Origin: Trichostrongylus colubriformis
Taxonomy: Eukaryota; Nematoda; Chromadorea; Rhabditida; Trichostrongylidae
Assembly: GCA_963978905.1 (NCBI GenBank)
Contig: OZ022257.1
Location: forward strand, 15,643,664 to 15,707,663
Direction of reading: 5' to 3'
DNA: 64,000 bases
The notes under the pieces are model-generated. The model was not told where the DNA came from, did no database searches, and saw only the letters and a program-made list of their open reading frames with translations. Shown here one piece after another: positions 36,200 to 49,270 of the stretch. Position 1 is the stretch's first letter. Every line of letters begins with the position of its first letter. Both the position numbers and the translations under genes were made by a program.

Positions 36200-39100
36200 C
36201 CCAAATCTTCCATTAGCAACCGTTTCCAGGGAACATATGGGAAATACGGAAAAAAGGAAGAGAAAAATTAGTTTTTAACAGATTTGTGAGATTTCCGTTA
36301 AGTTAGCGCTGCTTCGCAAGTTGAGTCGCTCTGCTCTATAATCTTGTTGGAATATCGCGCTCAGAAGAAGCTCTTGGGACTGAGCATAGGTGATTGAAAG
36401 TAAACAAAAAAAATTACCCAAAATAAGGAAACCAGTACAATCTTTGATCTTAGGAGCAAGACCAAAAGAAGTGCATGGTGAGATAGAGAGAGGCCGGTGG
36501 GGGTGCATGAGAGACAGTAACGGAGATCGAGTCAGCCATATTAATAAATGCGCGGCGCTGGACTCAGATTAAGGATGATGTTGCACTTTATAGCCTTTTA
36601 GCGCTGAAGTATGTGCCATTTGGGACAAAAAACATGTGAGGCTTTCGTGACGATGCGTGCGATCTAGGGTGTGCAGTTGGGTGCTGAGACGTTACGCCTA
36701 AAATGAGAATCAGAACACGGTATCGCTTCAAGGCCCCATTGCCTTAGGCGCCCCTACCTCGCAAATTTTCTGTCCTAATGTCACGCACGTCTAACGCTCG
36801 AGTCACTCACCATTCGGTCATGAAAATGTACAACCCCTAATAAAGCTCTAATTAACACATTAATATCTCCAGTCAGAACAAGGGCGGTATCTATTCTGCG
36901 CTTCACGAATCTTCATGTCAGGTCTCAAACGCAAATTCGTGAAGCGCTCTAATCACCCTCTGAAAGAATAATTCCACCGAAATTATTATGAAACCTTCTT
37001 CCTTCACCATTAGTACTACACCGTCTCAAGATTCAGCGTTCTTGTCAAACGTCGCCACGTAGTTCTATACAAAGCATACTCCGTGGCTTTCACCTAGGCA
37101 ATGCCTCTTTTAGTTGAGGTCCTTCAGCTTATCTTTGGGGCTCCACGTGGTCGCTCTCCTTTTGCTTCAAATCCTAATGCTTCTCTCATAGGGTAATCCT
37201 CTTGTCTCCCAGCACACTCCATACCGTCGCAGCCTGCTGAAACTATCATGGAATGTGTCCTCAAATAAGCGCATGACTATCTATGAGTCGTTCTTATACA
37301 CACAGATACACACAGCCTTGGGAAGAACAGCACCTCTGATTAAGACAGGCTGATTTATATGGGGAAGTGGCGATGCCATGATGCGCTTCTTCCAAAGGAA
37401 TAGAGCAGAAACCGCGAAATTCACCGGCATGCGACACTTCTCTCGAGATTTTTCACGCCACGTGCTGGAACATCAATGCGGAGGAATTCATAATGAGCAC
37501 AAGTATAGCATTCGTGCTTTCGAATGGAGTACAGATTTTTTCATGTGCATGAATGACGTCCATATCGTAAAAACCTGTGACTTGCACTATTTGCTCAGCC
37601 AACGTACAGAATAATTCATTTTTATAGGGAAGAATGGAACATGACCATCTAGGAGTTTCTACGTGAGCCAAGTACCCTCTCATTTCTCTTACATGCAAAA
37701 TTCGCTCCCACTGAAAATCTAGATATGATTCGTGATTCGATACTATAGGGTGTCCGAGAGTAGTGTAGTATGATAGCAATGCTGATCCATATAGGATAAG
37801 ATTTTGATCTAGGGAAACCCTCCAGGATGTCCACGAAGTAGGGTCGAAAGTGAATTTGGTGCCATTTTGTTCTGTATTGGTGGCCGTAGGTTTTTCATGT
37901 TTGCTCTAGACAACTTTCCCATTAGTAGCCTGATCACTTTTGTTTGATGAGTACTGTTTTTTGATGTTTATTTTCGTCATGGGGCAGATGACAACTGAGC
38001 AACATATCCAGGTGACAAAAAATCTTACAAAACCAGTATAAGACTCATAGTAACCGATTCCGATTGTGATATTAAGCCAACAGTTCGTAAGTTAATTCGA
38101 AAATTTGAGGCCAGGGGTTCTACTTCAAATGTGAAGAAAAGAACATTAAACAACAATGCTCACCAAACACAAGCGATCAGGATACCAATGGGAAGATCAT
38201 CGGACAACAAACATGGAAAACCGACGTCTGCCGAGGCATAATAATACAGCCGAATTCAATTCACCCCCTACTTCCTGGATATCCTGTGGTTTGAAGCAGA
38301 GCAACTAAAGACACTCATTACGAGATGGATTTTCCTGGATTAAAATCTTGCACTCGACGTTGCTATTATACTCCACGGTGTGTTATAAAAAGCACTAAGA
38401 GCATGAGAATGTCATTTTCATCCCTAGAATCGGACGTTTTTCGGTGGTTCATTTGAATCTTTTTTGGGATGGTGAGCTTGGAATCAAAAACGTATGTTAT
38501 TTAGATAAAGTGACTGTTCTACAATTGTATGAGACTCAAAAACTTGATGAAAGGAAACAAAAGGATCGAAAAAATCCAAAACGCTCTCCTTATAAAAACA
38601 GTGTCGGAGCAGTTTGTCCTTCACGCTCTTTCCCTTGGATAGCTATCCAAGAGGCTTGGGGAGACGCAAGACTTAGACGTGGGTTCAGGACTATATGTAT
38701 CTGTGAAAAGCATGCCTGGAACTCTTTTCATAGAATTCCAAAAGAAACGAAAAAGAAGGACCGAGACCACAATTGCTTTAAAAGCTGGAACGGCAAGACT
38801 ATGGACGGGACGTCGGACAAGAATCAGTCCATCGCAACAGTGTAATCTGTCCTTTTCTTAAGGTATACCTGATAGCAAGCAGTCATTACTGAAACTATAA
38901 AAGGGGAATGGCGTTTCGACCACTGAGCTACTTAGAAGTCACAAATGTTGCTCAAAAATCCAAAAGGATATCTTTCCATTTCAGGTAATCGCCACTTTTG
39001 GTGCGATGCGTACGGTCTGTTTGGCTTCAAGGAGAGTTTCGATGTGTATGGAAGAAGTGCACCAGTTCAAAAGAACATCACCTGGTAATCTTACACTTAT

Positions 39101-39204
39101 ATGGTTAGAGTCACCCACACAAGCTGATTGGTTCCGTCATGGTCAAGGAAGCATGCGTTGAGCAACAAACATTAGACAGGGCGGAAGTAGGGTGGTGGGA
39201 CTTT
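36200..39204. other. No confirmed gene
   Basis: A relic of the 56951 element's end (TTTTCTGTCCTAATGTCACG) lies near 36770. Frames at 37378-37614 and 38444-38861 look weakly protein-like (GSGLYVSVKSMPGTLFIEF at about 38680) but have no family match or exon partner. Confidence 0.4.
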
Positions 39205-39353
39205 TAAGTCCATTTCGGAAGGCCTAACAGGGCGTGGCCTACGGACTTGGGTGAGTGGCGAGAGTGAGAGTGTGTGGCGGGATGAGAGAGTCTGATACAC
39301 TCTCATACAAGTGCGTAGGCCACGCCCTGTCAAGCGCTCCGAAATGGATTGTA
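39205..39353. mobile_element. Palindromic MITE, copy 2
   Basis: AAGTCCATTTCGGAAGGCCT and AACAGGGCGTGGCCTACG mirror CGTAGGCCACGCCCTGTC and GCTCCGAAATGGATTGTA. The spacer is GAGTGAGAGTG-rich. Confidence 0.85.
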
Positions 39354-39438
39354 TCTACCATTTACTGATAATAATGTGACCCGAGCGACGCTAATTTTGC
39401 CTCTGGCAGCGTCACATTTTGCCTCCACATGATAAGCT

Positions 39439-39714
39439 ATGCCTAAGCCACAACCCTTCAGGATTCCTCGACCGTCGCCACCAAACACAACTCCCCTCTC
39501 CCCCACTCAATTCGAAATACACCTAATAAGGAGTCCTGTACCAATGCTCGACCCTGGACGTGGCCCCTCTGATTCACCTCTTGATCCACTTCCTCTACCC
39601 TCGCTACGGAATACTCTCCTCTTTCCTCCACAACTCGAATTACTTCCTTTGGGGATTCCTGTACCAATGCTTGACTCTCACGTGGTCCCATTGATCCTAC
39701 GCGACCGAAAATAG
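39439..39714 (+). repeat. 123-bp imperfect tandem repeat, Pro-rich in one frame
   Basis: TCCTGTACCAATGCTYGA recurs at 39533 and 39656, an interval of 123 bp, so the repeat stays in frame (RSPVPMLDPGR then GIPVPMLDSHV). The opposite strand is open too. Whether it is translated is unknown. Confidence 0.5.
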
Positions 39715-40704
39715 TGTGTGTCATTCTCTGAAAAAGCTTCTAATACAATCTATAATATTTTTTCCTAACTACTCTAAAGACGATAACCACTTGAGATTTT
39801 CACTGAACTGACATGAAATAGATGAAGCTAAATTGAGAATCGCAAAATGGGTACCAGCGGGTGTATTCACAGATAATGAGTTCACAGGGTTTTATTACCA
39901 GCCATAAAGGCAATCCAACATAAATGTGTGCCATTCACTAAACCTCTCCAGCTTCAAGGCAGAAAAAGTAATGCATCCATTAACGGTCCCCTTGACATTA
40001 CCTAATCCTGAAGAGAATGAATAAGGAAGTCGTAATGGTGTGAATGGTTGGCGGCACAAACCAAAGGGGCTTTGTGAAAAAGATCATCGCAGTCGACTCA
40101 GCTTCCAATTAGCTTCCGAAGCCTCCGTCGTGCCGATGGTGTCTAATGGATCGAAACGCTCTCGTTTAATTAGTAACTGATGCCACACCGACGTTCTTCG
40201 TAATGATTCAGCTTAACGAGATCTAGATAAGAAAAGCTGTTACGCAAAAGCTGTCGCCCACAAGTTATTGCCGACTCGGTCCAAGTGTTCAGATATTAGA
40301 GAAATGGGTAAAAACTACAAAGATAAACACAAATTTAATGCACTTTATGGAAAGAAGTTTGTGCCTGCCACGCATGATACAACTGTTCACAGAACTTGTT
40401 GAAGATGTCTATGGGATAGGTATATTGATATCAGACTTACCGAAGAAGATAAAAGCACTGCATCTACGTCGGCTGGTCTACGCAAGTGAGTGCATAGGTT
40501 AAATCACATTCATCCACCATCTTGATTCTGAATGGAACTAAAATACGCGGCGTTCTCAACCAGGGATGCAACAACACTGGATACCTTATCTTCTATCCTT
40601 TAGTTAGTTCCTTACCAAAGCAAGGTTATTGTAGCTGGGATTGATCCAGCGAAATGTGTCATCAGTGACATCTGTACTCGCTATTCTACCTCTTCCAACA
40701 AACA

Positions 40705-40952
40705 GGGGTTTGTGACGATTGGTCGAATTTTCGCGCGGCCGCTCGCGGCGAGCGCGAGTCGTTTGCGGCTTTGTCTGTTGAAACAGCAACAACAACAACA
40801 TTGGCGAACTTTCGAAGCTTCCCTGCAGTCTCTGAAGCTCTCCTCCCTACCAGCACATTGCGTCTTGAGCGGAATTCCATTCCATCGAAATCGTATTGAC
40901 GGCGTCGCGAGTGCAACGCCGCGAAGCGAAATTCGACCAATCGCCACACACC
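40705..40952. mobile_element. GC-rich TIR MITE (CGATTGGTCGAATTT family), copy 1
   Basis: TGTGACGATTGGTCGAATTT at the left against TGTGGCGATTGGTCGAATTT (reverse complement) at the right. The interior is GCGCGGCCGCTCGCGGCGAG, with a CAACAACAACAACA microsatellite. Same family as 44608-44848. Confidence 0.78.
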
Positions 40953-40983
40953 CAACAGCCTTTGGATCGATGTGGAGTAAGGC

Positions 40984-41757
40984 GGAGTGTACCTTTATAA
41001 TACGATCTCGCGTCACAGCGTGCGGCGCGTAACGTGTGCGCGCAAGATGACTGGACTAAGTGGGGATCTGCGTAGGATGAATGGTGACCGTGTCCAACAT
41101 CTAATGGTGTTCATTTCGGCTGATCTGCGCTTGTTTTTAACCTGGTCTCATTTCATCAGACAGAACTCGACGCTTTCTCTTCATTTTCGGTTTGAATTCT
41201 TATTTGCATCATAAGAGTGTAAAAAAATCAGAAAAAGAACGAGGAACCTAATTTTTGGAATCGTCAACATCTCGCTGAATGTATTGGAAGTTTTCCTCCG
41301 TACGGATTTTGATGTCACAAGCGCTGTCCTTTCTTTGCTTTCTATGAATCATCTTTGACATCCCAGCACGGAGGTACTTTACTTAAACGCGACATTTAAT
41401 CCGTATTTATAGGGGAAAAATCTGGAAAACTGATGACATCCGAAAGTTCTTCCACTCTACTCACATTCTTCACATAGGATGATGCAGAAAAAGATGATAC
41501 ATAGCACAGAAAATAGAATGATTGCATGCGAAACGCTACAATCAACCAATGGTCAGCTGGAGACGATGAGTTCTGTCTGATGAAATTAAACGGTTGGAAA
41601 TAAGCGCAGTTTGGCGTCGCAATGAACAAAATCAGGCGTATATAGTCACCGTTCCTTATGCAATCACACAATTCCTCTGAGTACAGCCATTTCGCACGCA
41701 ATCGTCGCGCTCCGCTCGCAGCTATGCAAAATGTTGACGTAAGGGTACACACTCGCA
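40984..41757. mobile_element. Long-TIR fold-back transposon, copy 2
   Basis: Left GAGTGTACCTTTATAATACG; right, reverse-complemented, GCGAGTGTGTACCCTTACGT. Interior blocks (TCATTTCATCAGACAGAACT, ACGCTTTCTCTTCATTTTCG and the mirrored GCGAAACGCTACAATCAACC) match 5041-5771. Confidence 0.72.
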
Positions 41758-42068
41758 GAACGTATTATCACCCATTATCCTTGATTTCAGTAGATGAAGC
41801 GAATCGGGTCGGTGAAATAATTTCCTCGTGCGAAAAGGATTCCAATGTGAGAAGTTTCTATCACCTTGAACCCCATGCTACCGCTTCCTCACGTTGACCT
41901 GAGTCTCACATGAGAAGCGCAGGCACCGAAAGTCCATACAGGCATATAGTTCACAGTTCATCTGTACAGAATGAATGGTTGAGACGGCTGAGGAGAAGCT
42001 ATTATAGAATACTGGATGGTGGATGTACTACCGTGCTTCCCGATGGTTAAGAAATGCATCATAACACA

Positions 42069-42255
42069 GGAGATCGGTGAGACTGCGTTCATACTCAGCG
42101 CCGGCAGAGCGTAGCTGCGTTCATAGGCAGCGAGGAAAAGTGGTACGGGAGAGGTGCAGAGATGACGCAGGCAACGAGGCAATGTGGAATAAGCGTGACG
42201 CAGAGACATGCGGCCACCTCTTGCCGCCGGCATTGTCTGGTATGAACACGGCCTT
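42069..42255. mobile_element. GC-rich fold-back MITE, best copy
   Basis: ACTGCGTTCATACTCAGCGC at one end mirrors GTATGAACACGGCCTTA at the other; inner CGCCGGCAGAGCGTAGCTGC mirrors GCCGCCGGCATTG. A partial relative is at 43731-43790. Confidence 0.7.
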
Positions 42256-44129
42256 AACTAGCTCACAGCTCATACCCTAGCTTGTAAGAGACAGTTAGAA
42301 AGGTGAAGCTACAAGGATGTGTATGGTCTTGGACGGTACTGCAACCCACTTAAGCTTTGCGGCCGTTATGGTGCCCCTTAAAGACACCGTAAGGGAGTAA
42401 TTTTGGCTTACGGTAGAACAGACGTAGTGTGGACGAGTTCAAGTGGCCGCCATTGCACAAACTCGCCAATTTGACGCCTTGACATGGTGCCAAGAGAAGA
42501 TGTTTCCATTATAAAGTTGTTCATTCCTTTTACCTTCTCCTTTGTTCGTTCTTATATTGTTTCTTGATGTACTTACATGAATGTTAATGTAGTTGGGAAT
42601 GGCCACTCCACTGCGCTGGGAGTCAGGTGCTACAACTAACGTTGGTCCACGGCCCGTCTCCTACAGCGGACAACTCGGAACGCCAGTGCGATGATGCGAA
42701 TGAGGCGCGAATACACACCGCAGCGATGCACTTTTGAGTTCGGGTTTTTTCACCGATTATCGCTTCTAACCTTCTGCGTTCGTTACAAAATGCTCATTTC
42801 TTTGTAGGTTTCTCTTGTTTCGGACCCCCTTCCGGTTCCTTTAAGACTATCGAGACCCTTTTTATAATCCTCCCTTCGCAGTGATCTTTAAAAGCACAGT
42901 TCGCGATAGTTTTCGTGCCTCATCGCGCTCTGTAAAGACTTTGGGAGTGCTGAAGAACAAAAGTGAGAAAAAACGAGGAAACCTTTCGAAAACCCTTAAA
43001 ATAAAGTGTTTCTCACCCTCGCTTCCGACTAGTTTGCAGCTCAAAAGCAAACATTTGGACAAGTTCCAACGTAAGTATCATCCGATGAGGCTGATTTTAC
43101 AATGGGAGCTTCTGCTATCATATCTTATCGCATTCGATATCATTCCTCTCATACACGGTAAAAGCCACCGCTCACCCGCTGGTCGAATCGAATATGGGTG
43201 TGGGCCATCTTGAGACGGAGGCCGCTATCTTACGATACTTACTGTTTTTTTACGCGTAAATCACCCTCGCACCGCGATGATGGCACACGCTTTGCCGTTG
43301 TGGAACGGACTATCTACTCGCTGACGAACCAAGATACTCATATCATTGTGAAGTGAGCCTTCAGCCACGGCTTATTATATTCGTTTATCCTTTTCCCACA
43401 TTATTAGTATATTACATTTACTCATTAGAAATAGAAAATAATAAAAAATGATATTGCTAGAAAAAGGCTTCAACCCCTGTGAGACTGAAGCACTTGGAAA
43501 GTGTCGGAATAGTGTAATTGGCAGAAGCACGTACAATTCTTTGTGATGCTTTACTCTTGTTAATGAGGGAGGATTGCTGAAGAGTTCAAGCTTTTGTGAA
43601 TGAAAGTGCTTATCCCTATTTGTCATATTCACAAGAATTCTTGAACAAAATATATCACACACTCATTTAAACAGACTATGAGATTCATCGTTGCTCAAAT
43701 TGTCAACGTAACAGGATGCTTTAATTTCTAAAGCCGCGTTCATACTTTGTGCACCGACGGCGATGGCGTCGGTGGGCAAAGCCGAAGGAGAAATCGGCAA
43801 ACCGTTCAAAGGACGATGTGAAGAAGACCATAGAGAAGGGAAGGTTATCGCAATAGCCAACCTTTGGAATGTGGACCTGTAAGAAATGTGTGGTCTAATG
43901 AGGCATTGAAACTGACTAGGAACGAACGGGAAATAGTCTACATGTTCTCTTTGTCCGAATCTCAGCATGATGGTCGATTGTCTTTTTTATGCCATCGCGG
44001 GTTGGCTGTGGAACATATCGCTCAAGGTCTTGTTCTTCTCACCCCCTTCGAAGATTTGAAGGTCGCTCGAGGCTTTTTGATTAGATCTTACGTGAAGAAA
44101 AGTTAATTTTATACCCTCCGTTCATCTCC
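42256..44129. other. No confirmed gene
   Basis: Lys/Ser-rich frame 42881-43213 (+) and 80-codon frame 43864-44106 (+) show no family motif. Confidence 0.4.
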
Positions 44130-45190
44130 GGCAGGGTTGGCGCTGCAATATTGTTCAAGGACAGTTACAGGTCATGTTGAATTAGTGAATATCCCTAACG
44201 ACATCCGACGTCATGTTGGGCGTGGTAAACGTCACGATAGGTAGTGCATAAGGTCAAACTACATTACCGTCCTCGTGAGAAACCAGAGAATTGTGAAAAG
44301 GATGGTGTAGCTGGTGAGATTCAAGTGTAAAGCTCCTAATAGCACATCCATTAAGGAAAATCAGGAAAGGTACTGGCTATCCGCTCCAAGGAACATGTAG
44401 CTGGAATGTGGCGTGGTACAATGACCACCTTACCCCATGTGGCGAGCACGGAACTGATGAGGATGACTTTGATGTTATGTGCTTGTTTTGGCGTACGTAC
44501 AAGAATTTCATTAAGGGAAGTGTTGCAATCATTCTGGTTTCCGCAAGAATGCCTCTAATGAATAGCCGAAACAAGTGTCCCTAGATTAGCAAGGACTTCC
44601 TGCATATGGGTGGGGGCCTCGAGGTCGAGTTTCCGCGCGGCCGCGCGCGATGAGCGGCACGGCGGGTGCGAGTGCCAGTGGCAGGGCATGGCAGCCTTCA
44701 AGCGAGGCAGTGTGGCATGAGTGAAAAGCGCAGACGTGACGCAGTCACGCTCGGCCGGGCGACCAAAGGCAATCGATACGGCGAGTCGTACGGGGGCGCC
44801 GCGAGTGCACCGCCGCGAAGCGAAAATTCGACCTCGTGGACCCCACCCCCTGCATATCGTATCACAGTGCTACAAAGGGTGAAGTGAACGGCAACAGTTT
44901 CTGACGTACAGAAGATCGGTCAAATATGACGGATTCGCCTGTACTGACACATACGATTGGGGCATGAGCTACTGAACCGCGGAGTGGAATCGTGGGTGAC
45001 TCTACTGCCACATTACCGGGTTGTTCAAGAGTGATCTCGGAACGGCGCTGAAAATGCTGCATGGGGAGCAGGCGCTCGCGCAAATACTTTGCAAATCAAA
45101 AAGTTCCGAGCTATTTCAGGACTCAGAAAAAAGAAGAGGATCGAAACGCTAGACCACTAAAAATCCCACCACGAACCTCTCAATGGCATA
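44130..45190 (+). mobile_element. Second Penelope-like relic (3' half)
   Basis: Blocks aligning with 1945-2700 appear in order: GTGAATATCCCTAACGACAT, GACTTTGATGTTATGTGCTT, CATTCTGGTTTCCGCAAGAA, GAATAGCCGAAACAAGTGTC, then CATTACCGGGTTGTTCAAGA and ATACTTTGCAAATCA from the 3' region. All reading frames are broken. It is interrupted by a MITE at 44608-44848. Confidence 0.82.
44608..44848. mobile_element. GC-rich TIR MITE nested in the Penelope relic
   Basis: Flanked on both sides by CCTGCATAT (44599-44607 and 44849-44857), a 9-bp target duplication. Arms GGGTGGGGGCCTCGAGGTCG and, reverse-complemented, GGGTGGGGTCCACGAGGTCG. The Penelope sequence resumes directly after (CGTATCACAGTGC, cf. 2345). 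Confidence 0.88.
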
Positions 45191-47285
45191 AAAAAATGAA
45201 AAGTACACCGTGCATAGATTAATGCTCTGTCTGATATAATAATTTTTGTTGACCTCTTATGACACTGCCTGTTATTCGATATTATATTAACACCATATTA
45301 TCGATATTATATTATTTCCTCCTATTATTCTGCGGTGAGAGGTTCATTTTTCTTGCATTTTTATTTATTTGTTAGGTCATTCATAACCATCCCGATCTGC
45401 CAGTAAGGCACAATACATAATGGTAAATATAGATATAAACGTAAGGCATCGGTTCTTTTCCTTCCAGTGAAGTAAGGGCCATTACTTTTCCAGTATTTCA
45501 TGCAACATATTCTTTACCCTTGAGACACCTACAAAACCTGAAAGCCAAGCAACACTTCTATCGAGAAAGGGGGAGGGAAACTAGCTATTCTCAGTGGGGA
45601 ATATGCACACCTCAAAACTTCAAAAATCGATCCACTTCTGAAATGTTGCATGAGAACCTTTTCATTCGTTCAGTGCCAGCAATCACAAAGAACTCTTGGT
45701 GCACCTCTAAGACATTGCCCTCATTTTACGGGCACTGATGTACTTTTACCAAGACAATATACCTAATTGCATGGTCGGATTTATGACATGTATAAATTAA
45801 GGACTGCTGAATTGAATTGATCATAGATTCTCAAAGCTAACAATCTGGAAGGTTCGCGAAATCACTAAGTAATCCTTAGAAGGGACTGCAACTGTAACAA
45901 GCAACTTCTGCAATGCTTTGAGGGGTTTTCAGAATTTACTGGAGCATTGAGAACGTTGAATTCAGAGTCAGAGGTCGCCCCTCATTACGATTTATTCCAC
46001 TGCACATTAGCGAGTTCTCTTATTTTTTCGATAAGATAACGAAGAAAGGATAAGTGATTAACGAACGGTGTGAGTTTGGTGGAGAATGAAGAAGCTAGAG
46101 CTGCCTAATTTCCATGGAAGCATGTGATATAGTTATCGATGCAGTTGGCGGAACAGCCACACGGGAAGCAGCTACCCGGTTGAATGGCCAGCGAGCCGCT
46201 CGACTGGTCAGTCGAGGGTCCATGTGACGATGGAAATAGCTACACAACATCAAACTATCACGAGCGTCGTGGTGGTGCAGATGAGTTAGCAAACATCTGT
46301 ATCGCATGTGGGAACTGATTCAGAAATGGTTGTGCGTTGCCTATTTAAATGTGTGGTAATATAGACCATAGGCCATAGCCCACTAGACCATTGAGTGCAA
46401 ATAAGTGCATAGTACTAAGTATAGCAAATATAAAATGGTCATGAAGTGCCCTACTGTAACACCTAAATGCACCTGCTAAAGGACCAAGTTGGATAATCTG
46501 GTTATTCAGGAGTACGAGGACATGTTCACTGTAAACGGGTATTGAGACGTTTGAGGTTTAAAACTGCCATTCAAACACAGCGGGAGAGGTGAATTTGGAA
46601 TGTTGTGGAATCTGGAAGTAGAGGAACTGAACAGTGTAACAGTGGAGTAAGAACGAAGTAAGACGGACCGGGAAAAGCCGAAAACTACAAACCCAAAGTC
46701 CCTTTCCACTTTCTCTCTTTCGCGCCCGCTGCATCCTACCCGGTGGTCTAGATGCAGATAGGCGAGAGACCACTGCGAACGTTGTCCTGCCCTTGCCCAA
46801 TCCCCAGGCTGCGCTTGCTCAGTGCGAATTTCGCCACTTCTTATCTCTTCTGAATGGGAATAATTGTTTGCAGAGAACATGTGTTCCTTATTTTCACCCT
46901 CTGCTTACCCCTCACGCTGCTTTCAAGCTCTTAAGAGAATAGTCCATGAAAATTAGAGTTCCTCAGTTATTCATATATTTCTGCTTGTTTGTTTGCTACG
47001 GGCCAAATCCGAAGTTTCACACGAAAAAAGAAAACAAGACTGTGGCTGTGATACAACATCCTAAAAAATGTCCAATGAGGTGAGGCTGTCCGGGAGGTGA
47101 CACGCCAGAGAGTCGTGGAGCAAAGAGGTGGAGACCAGTGATCGGAGACGAGGAGAGGGAAGCGAATCGACAGTGAAACTTCTAGCTGCTCTTTCACCGC
47201 AAATTAGATGATTGTTATACTTTTAGATTTCAGATTCCTGCATTGGTACAGAGGACACTTCTCGGTTCTTTCTAGTGGTCAAAAA
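45191..47285. other. No confirmed gene
   Basis: CGATATTATATTA is repeated at about 45275 and 45301. 46590-46790 shares short blocks with 58400-58560. No coherent coding signal. Confidence 0.4.
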
Positions 47286-47287
47286 TA

Positions 47288-47819
47288 CAGGGTGATCCAC
47301 ATGAAACGTGAGGGAAAAACTACTCACAAGTTTGCGCTAAGAAAACTTTTTATTTGTTCAAACCGTTATTCTACATAAGGGATTACATATCACATTCGGA
47401 ATATCCGGCACTAGCTTCAATGCAAACATCCAGTATCTTCCCGAAATTCTTCAGAATTCGTGCTGTCACTTCCGGCGAGATTTCTATTTTTATGACGGTG
47501 AAAGTGATAGGCCTCAGCTTGCCCCTGCTTTTAGAGGAACATTCCAGGGATATTTTGCCCCAAATACTTTTATTGCTTTCATCACTCTTTGTTTGGTATA
47601 TTTGGTGGAAGTGAGTAAACTCCTCAACTGAGAAGCCGCGCCTGTGCATAGCAACAACTGCTGAACGATCGGTATGTGATATCATTTTTACCTAAAAAAA
47701 TTGAGACTTCGCATGCTAGTAGGGCCTAGAAGATGCGAGGCAACACAAAAAGCAGGAAAAGCTGAAATGCCCAAAAATGGATTCTTCTTAACCCGTCACA
47801 CTTCATGTGGACCACCCTG
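47288..47819 (-). mobile_element. Internally deleted mariner-type transposon
   Basis: Terminal repeats CAGGGTGATCCACATGAA and (reverse complement) CAGGGTGGTCCACATGAA, bracketed by TA on both sides. The minus strand holds a transposase-like N-terminus near the right end, giving orientation. At 532 bp it is far shorter than an autonomous ~1.3-kb mariner. Confidence 0.8.
47383..47685 (-). pseudogene. Mariner transposase N-terminal remnant
   Basis: The frame begins MISHTDRSAVVAMHRRGFSV, which resembles the first helix-turn-helix of mariner-type transposases. After about 25 residues it passes into unrelated sequence, as expected for an internal deletion. No DDD/DDE catalytic segment remains. Confidence 0.5.
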
Positions 47820-47821
47820 TA

Positions 47822-49270
47822 TATTGGATATTATTTGGATTCCAACCATAGCTTTGATCGACTTTGACAATTCCCATCCGATTTTTTTGTGTTCAAAAGC
47901 ATTTGATACTTACTGAAGCAAAAAGGAAGCAAAGCATATCAGCAGAGTGGAGTTCAGGGTGAAGAGCAGAAGTTTTTCAAATGAAAAACTCAGAGAATCA
48001 GCAACTACGTGCCTCTGAGCAGTCAATTGCGGCACATTCCAAATGACGTGTAACAAAGTCCTAGTCTTCTTTCGTGTCACTTTCTGCACACCTGCTCGTT
48101 CCGATACGTTATAAGCTTTTTATTGCTAACTGGGTTTTTTGAAAGGTTTGGCGATAGTCTTCAATTGAATAAATTCTTCAGTTTTCACCCTGCGCCCTCA
48201 CCAGGTGACACACTGCTTCATTGGGTACCAGTTACCCTCAAAACACAAAAAAAAAATGAATGAGAAATGGAAACGTGACCAAGGTTAATGTTATAATCCA
48301 AAACCGCATATATTTTTGACCACTGCTGCATAATGTATGAGTATATATATAGGCATATATTTCTGTAAATGTGTAAACATATAACATATGGACGTATAAT
48401 ATATATTATATAATATAATCAGAACCTGGGGGGAGGGAAAAAGGAAGGGCTCCTATCTCTCGTATTATGGCCTTTTTAAGCCGCTCTTAATCCTTATCTT
48501 TTACTACCTAGCACCTACACAGACTGCAAATCGTGGCTGCTAGCTGCTGATCTACGGTGACCTGACAAACTTTAGATAGCCTGGCCTATAACTTGTCTTG
48601 GACGGATATAGGCAGAGGATTATTGAGGTGTGATAAATACAGATATACAGAAAATCACAGTAATACGCGAGACCGGTTTGTTTGGAACGCCTCTCTCACT
48701 TCTAATCAAATCCTTCCAGACCACCAGAAAAAGAAGAGTAATTGTCGAGTTGAATGAAAAACAGCAGCAGAACATATCTTCGAAAAATATTCGGAAAGGA
48801 ACACAGGTAGATGTAGACCACGTATAAAGTTCAGCACTTTCGAGAAGCTTCTCAACATATTCAGTTGGTCATGAAATTTGGCAGGAGGTCCGTGAAGAAA
48901 TAAGGACCCAAATTTAGGAAACGGAAGGCGCCACATTATCTTAGTGGTGGTTCATCAGAGAGCTCCATACCATGAGAATAAGAACAAGGCGTGAGTGGTG
49001 AAGCCTCATGCATCCCTAGGGTCGATCATAATTGAAAAGAGGCAAGACGAACACCCTAATAAGGCTAATTTCAGGTTCATAAAGCCGGACGGCCTATACA
49101 AGGACGTACCATGGCATCGAGTGAGGCAATGGAAATGGGATTACCCGCCCCTGGAGACATATGCAGTCGATTAGGCTCTATCCTCAGCGAATTTGAACGA
49201 GAGCGCTTCTTTTCGTTGACGGCAAACTAAACTGCCAGTCATATTTTGTTCAACATTATCGCTTTTATAG
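47822..49270. other. No confirmed gene; AT-rich tract 48340-48420
   Basis: TATATATA-rich sequence with a near-palindromic ATATATTATATAATATAAT. Otherwise short conflicting frames. Confidence 0.45.

Noticed and set aside
38444..38861. Two overlapping plus-strand frames as a nucleic-acid binding protein
   Set aside because: A stretch around 38680 looked like a small DNA-binding fold, but key residues and neighbouring exons are absent.
38900..38940. tRNA A-box on the minus strand
   Set aside because: TAGCTCAGTGGTCGAAACGC resembles an A-box, but no B-box follows at the right distance.
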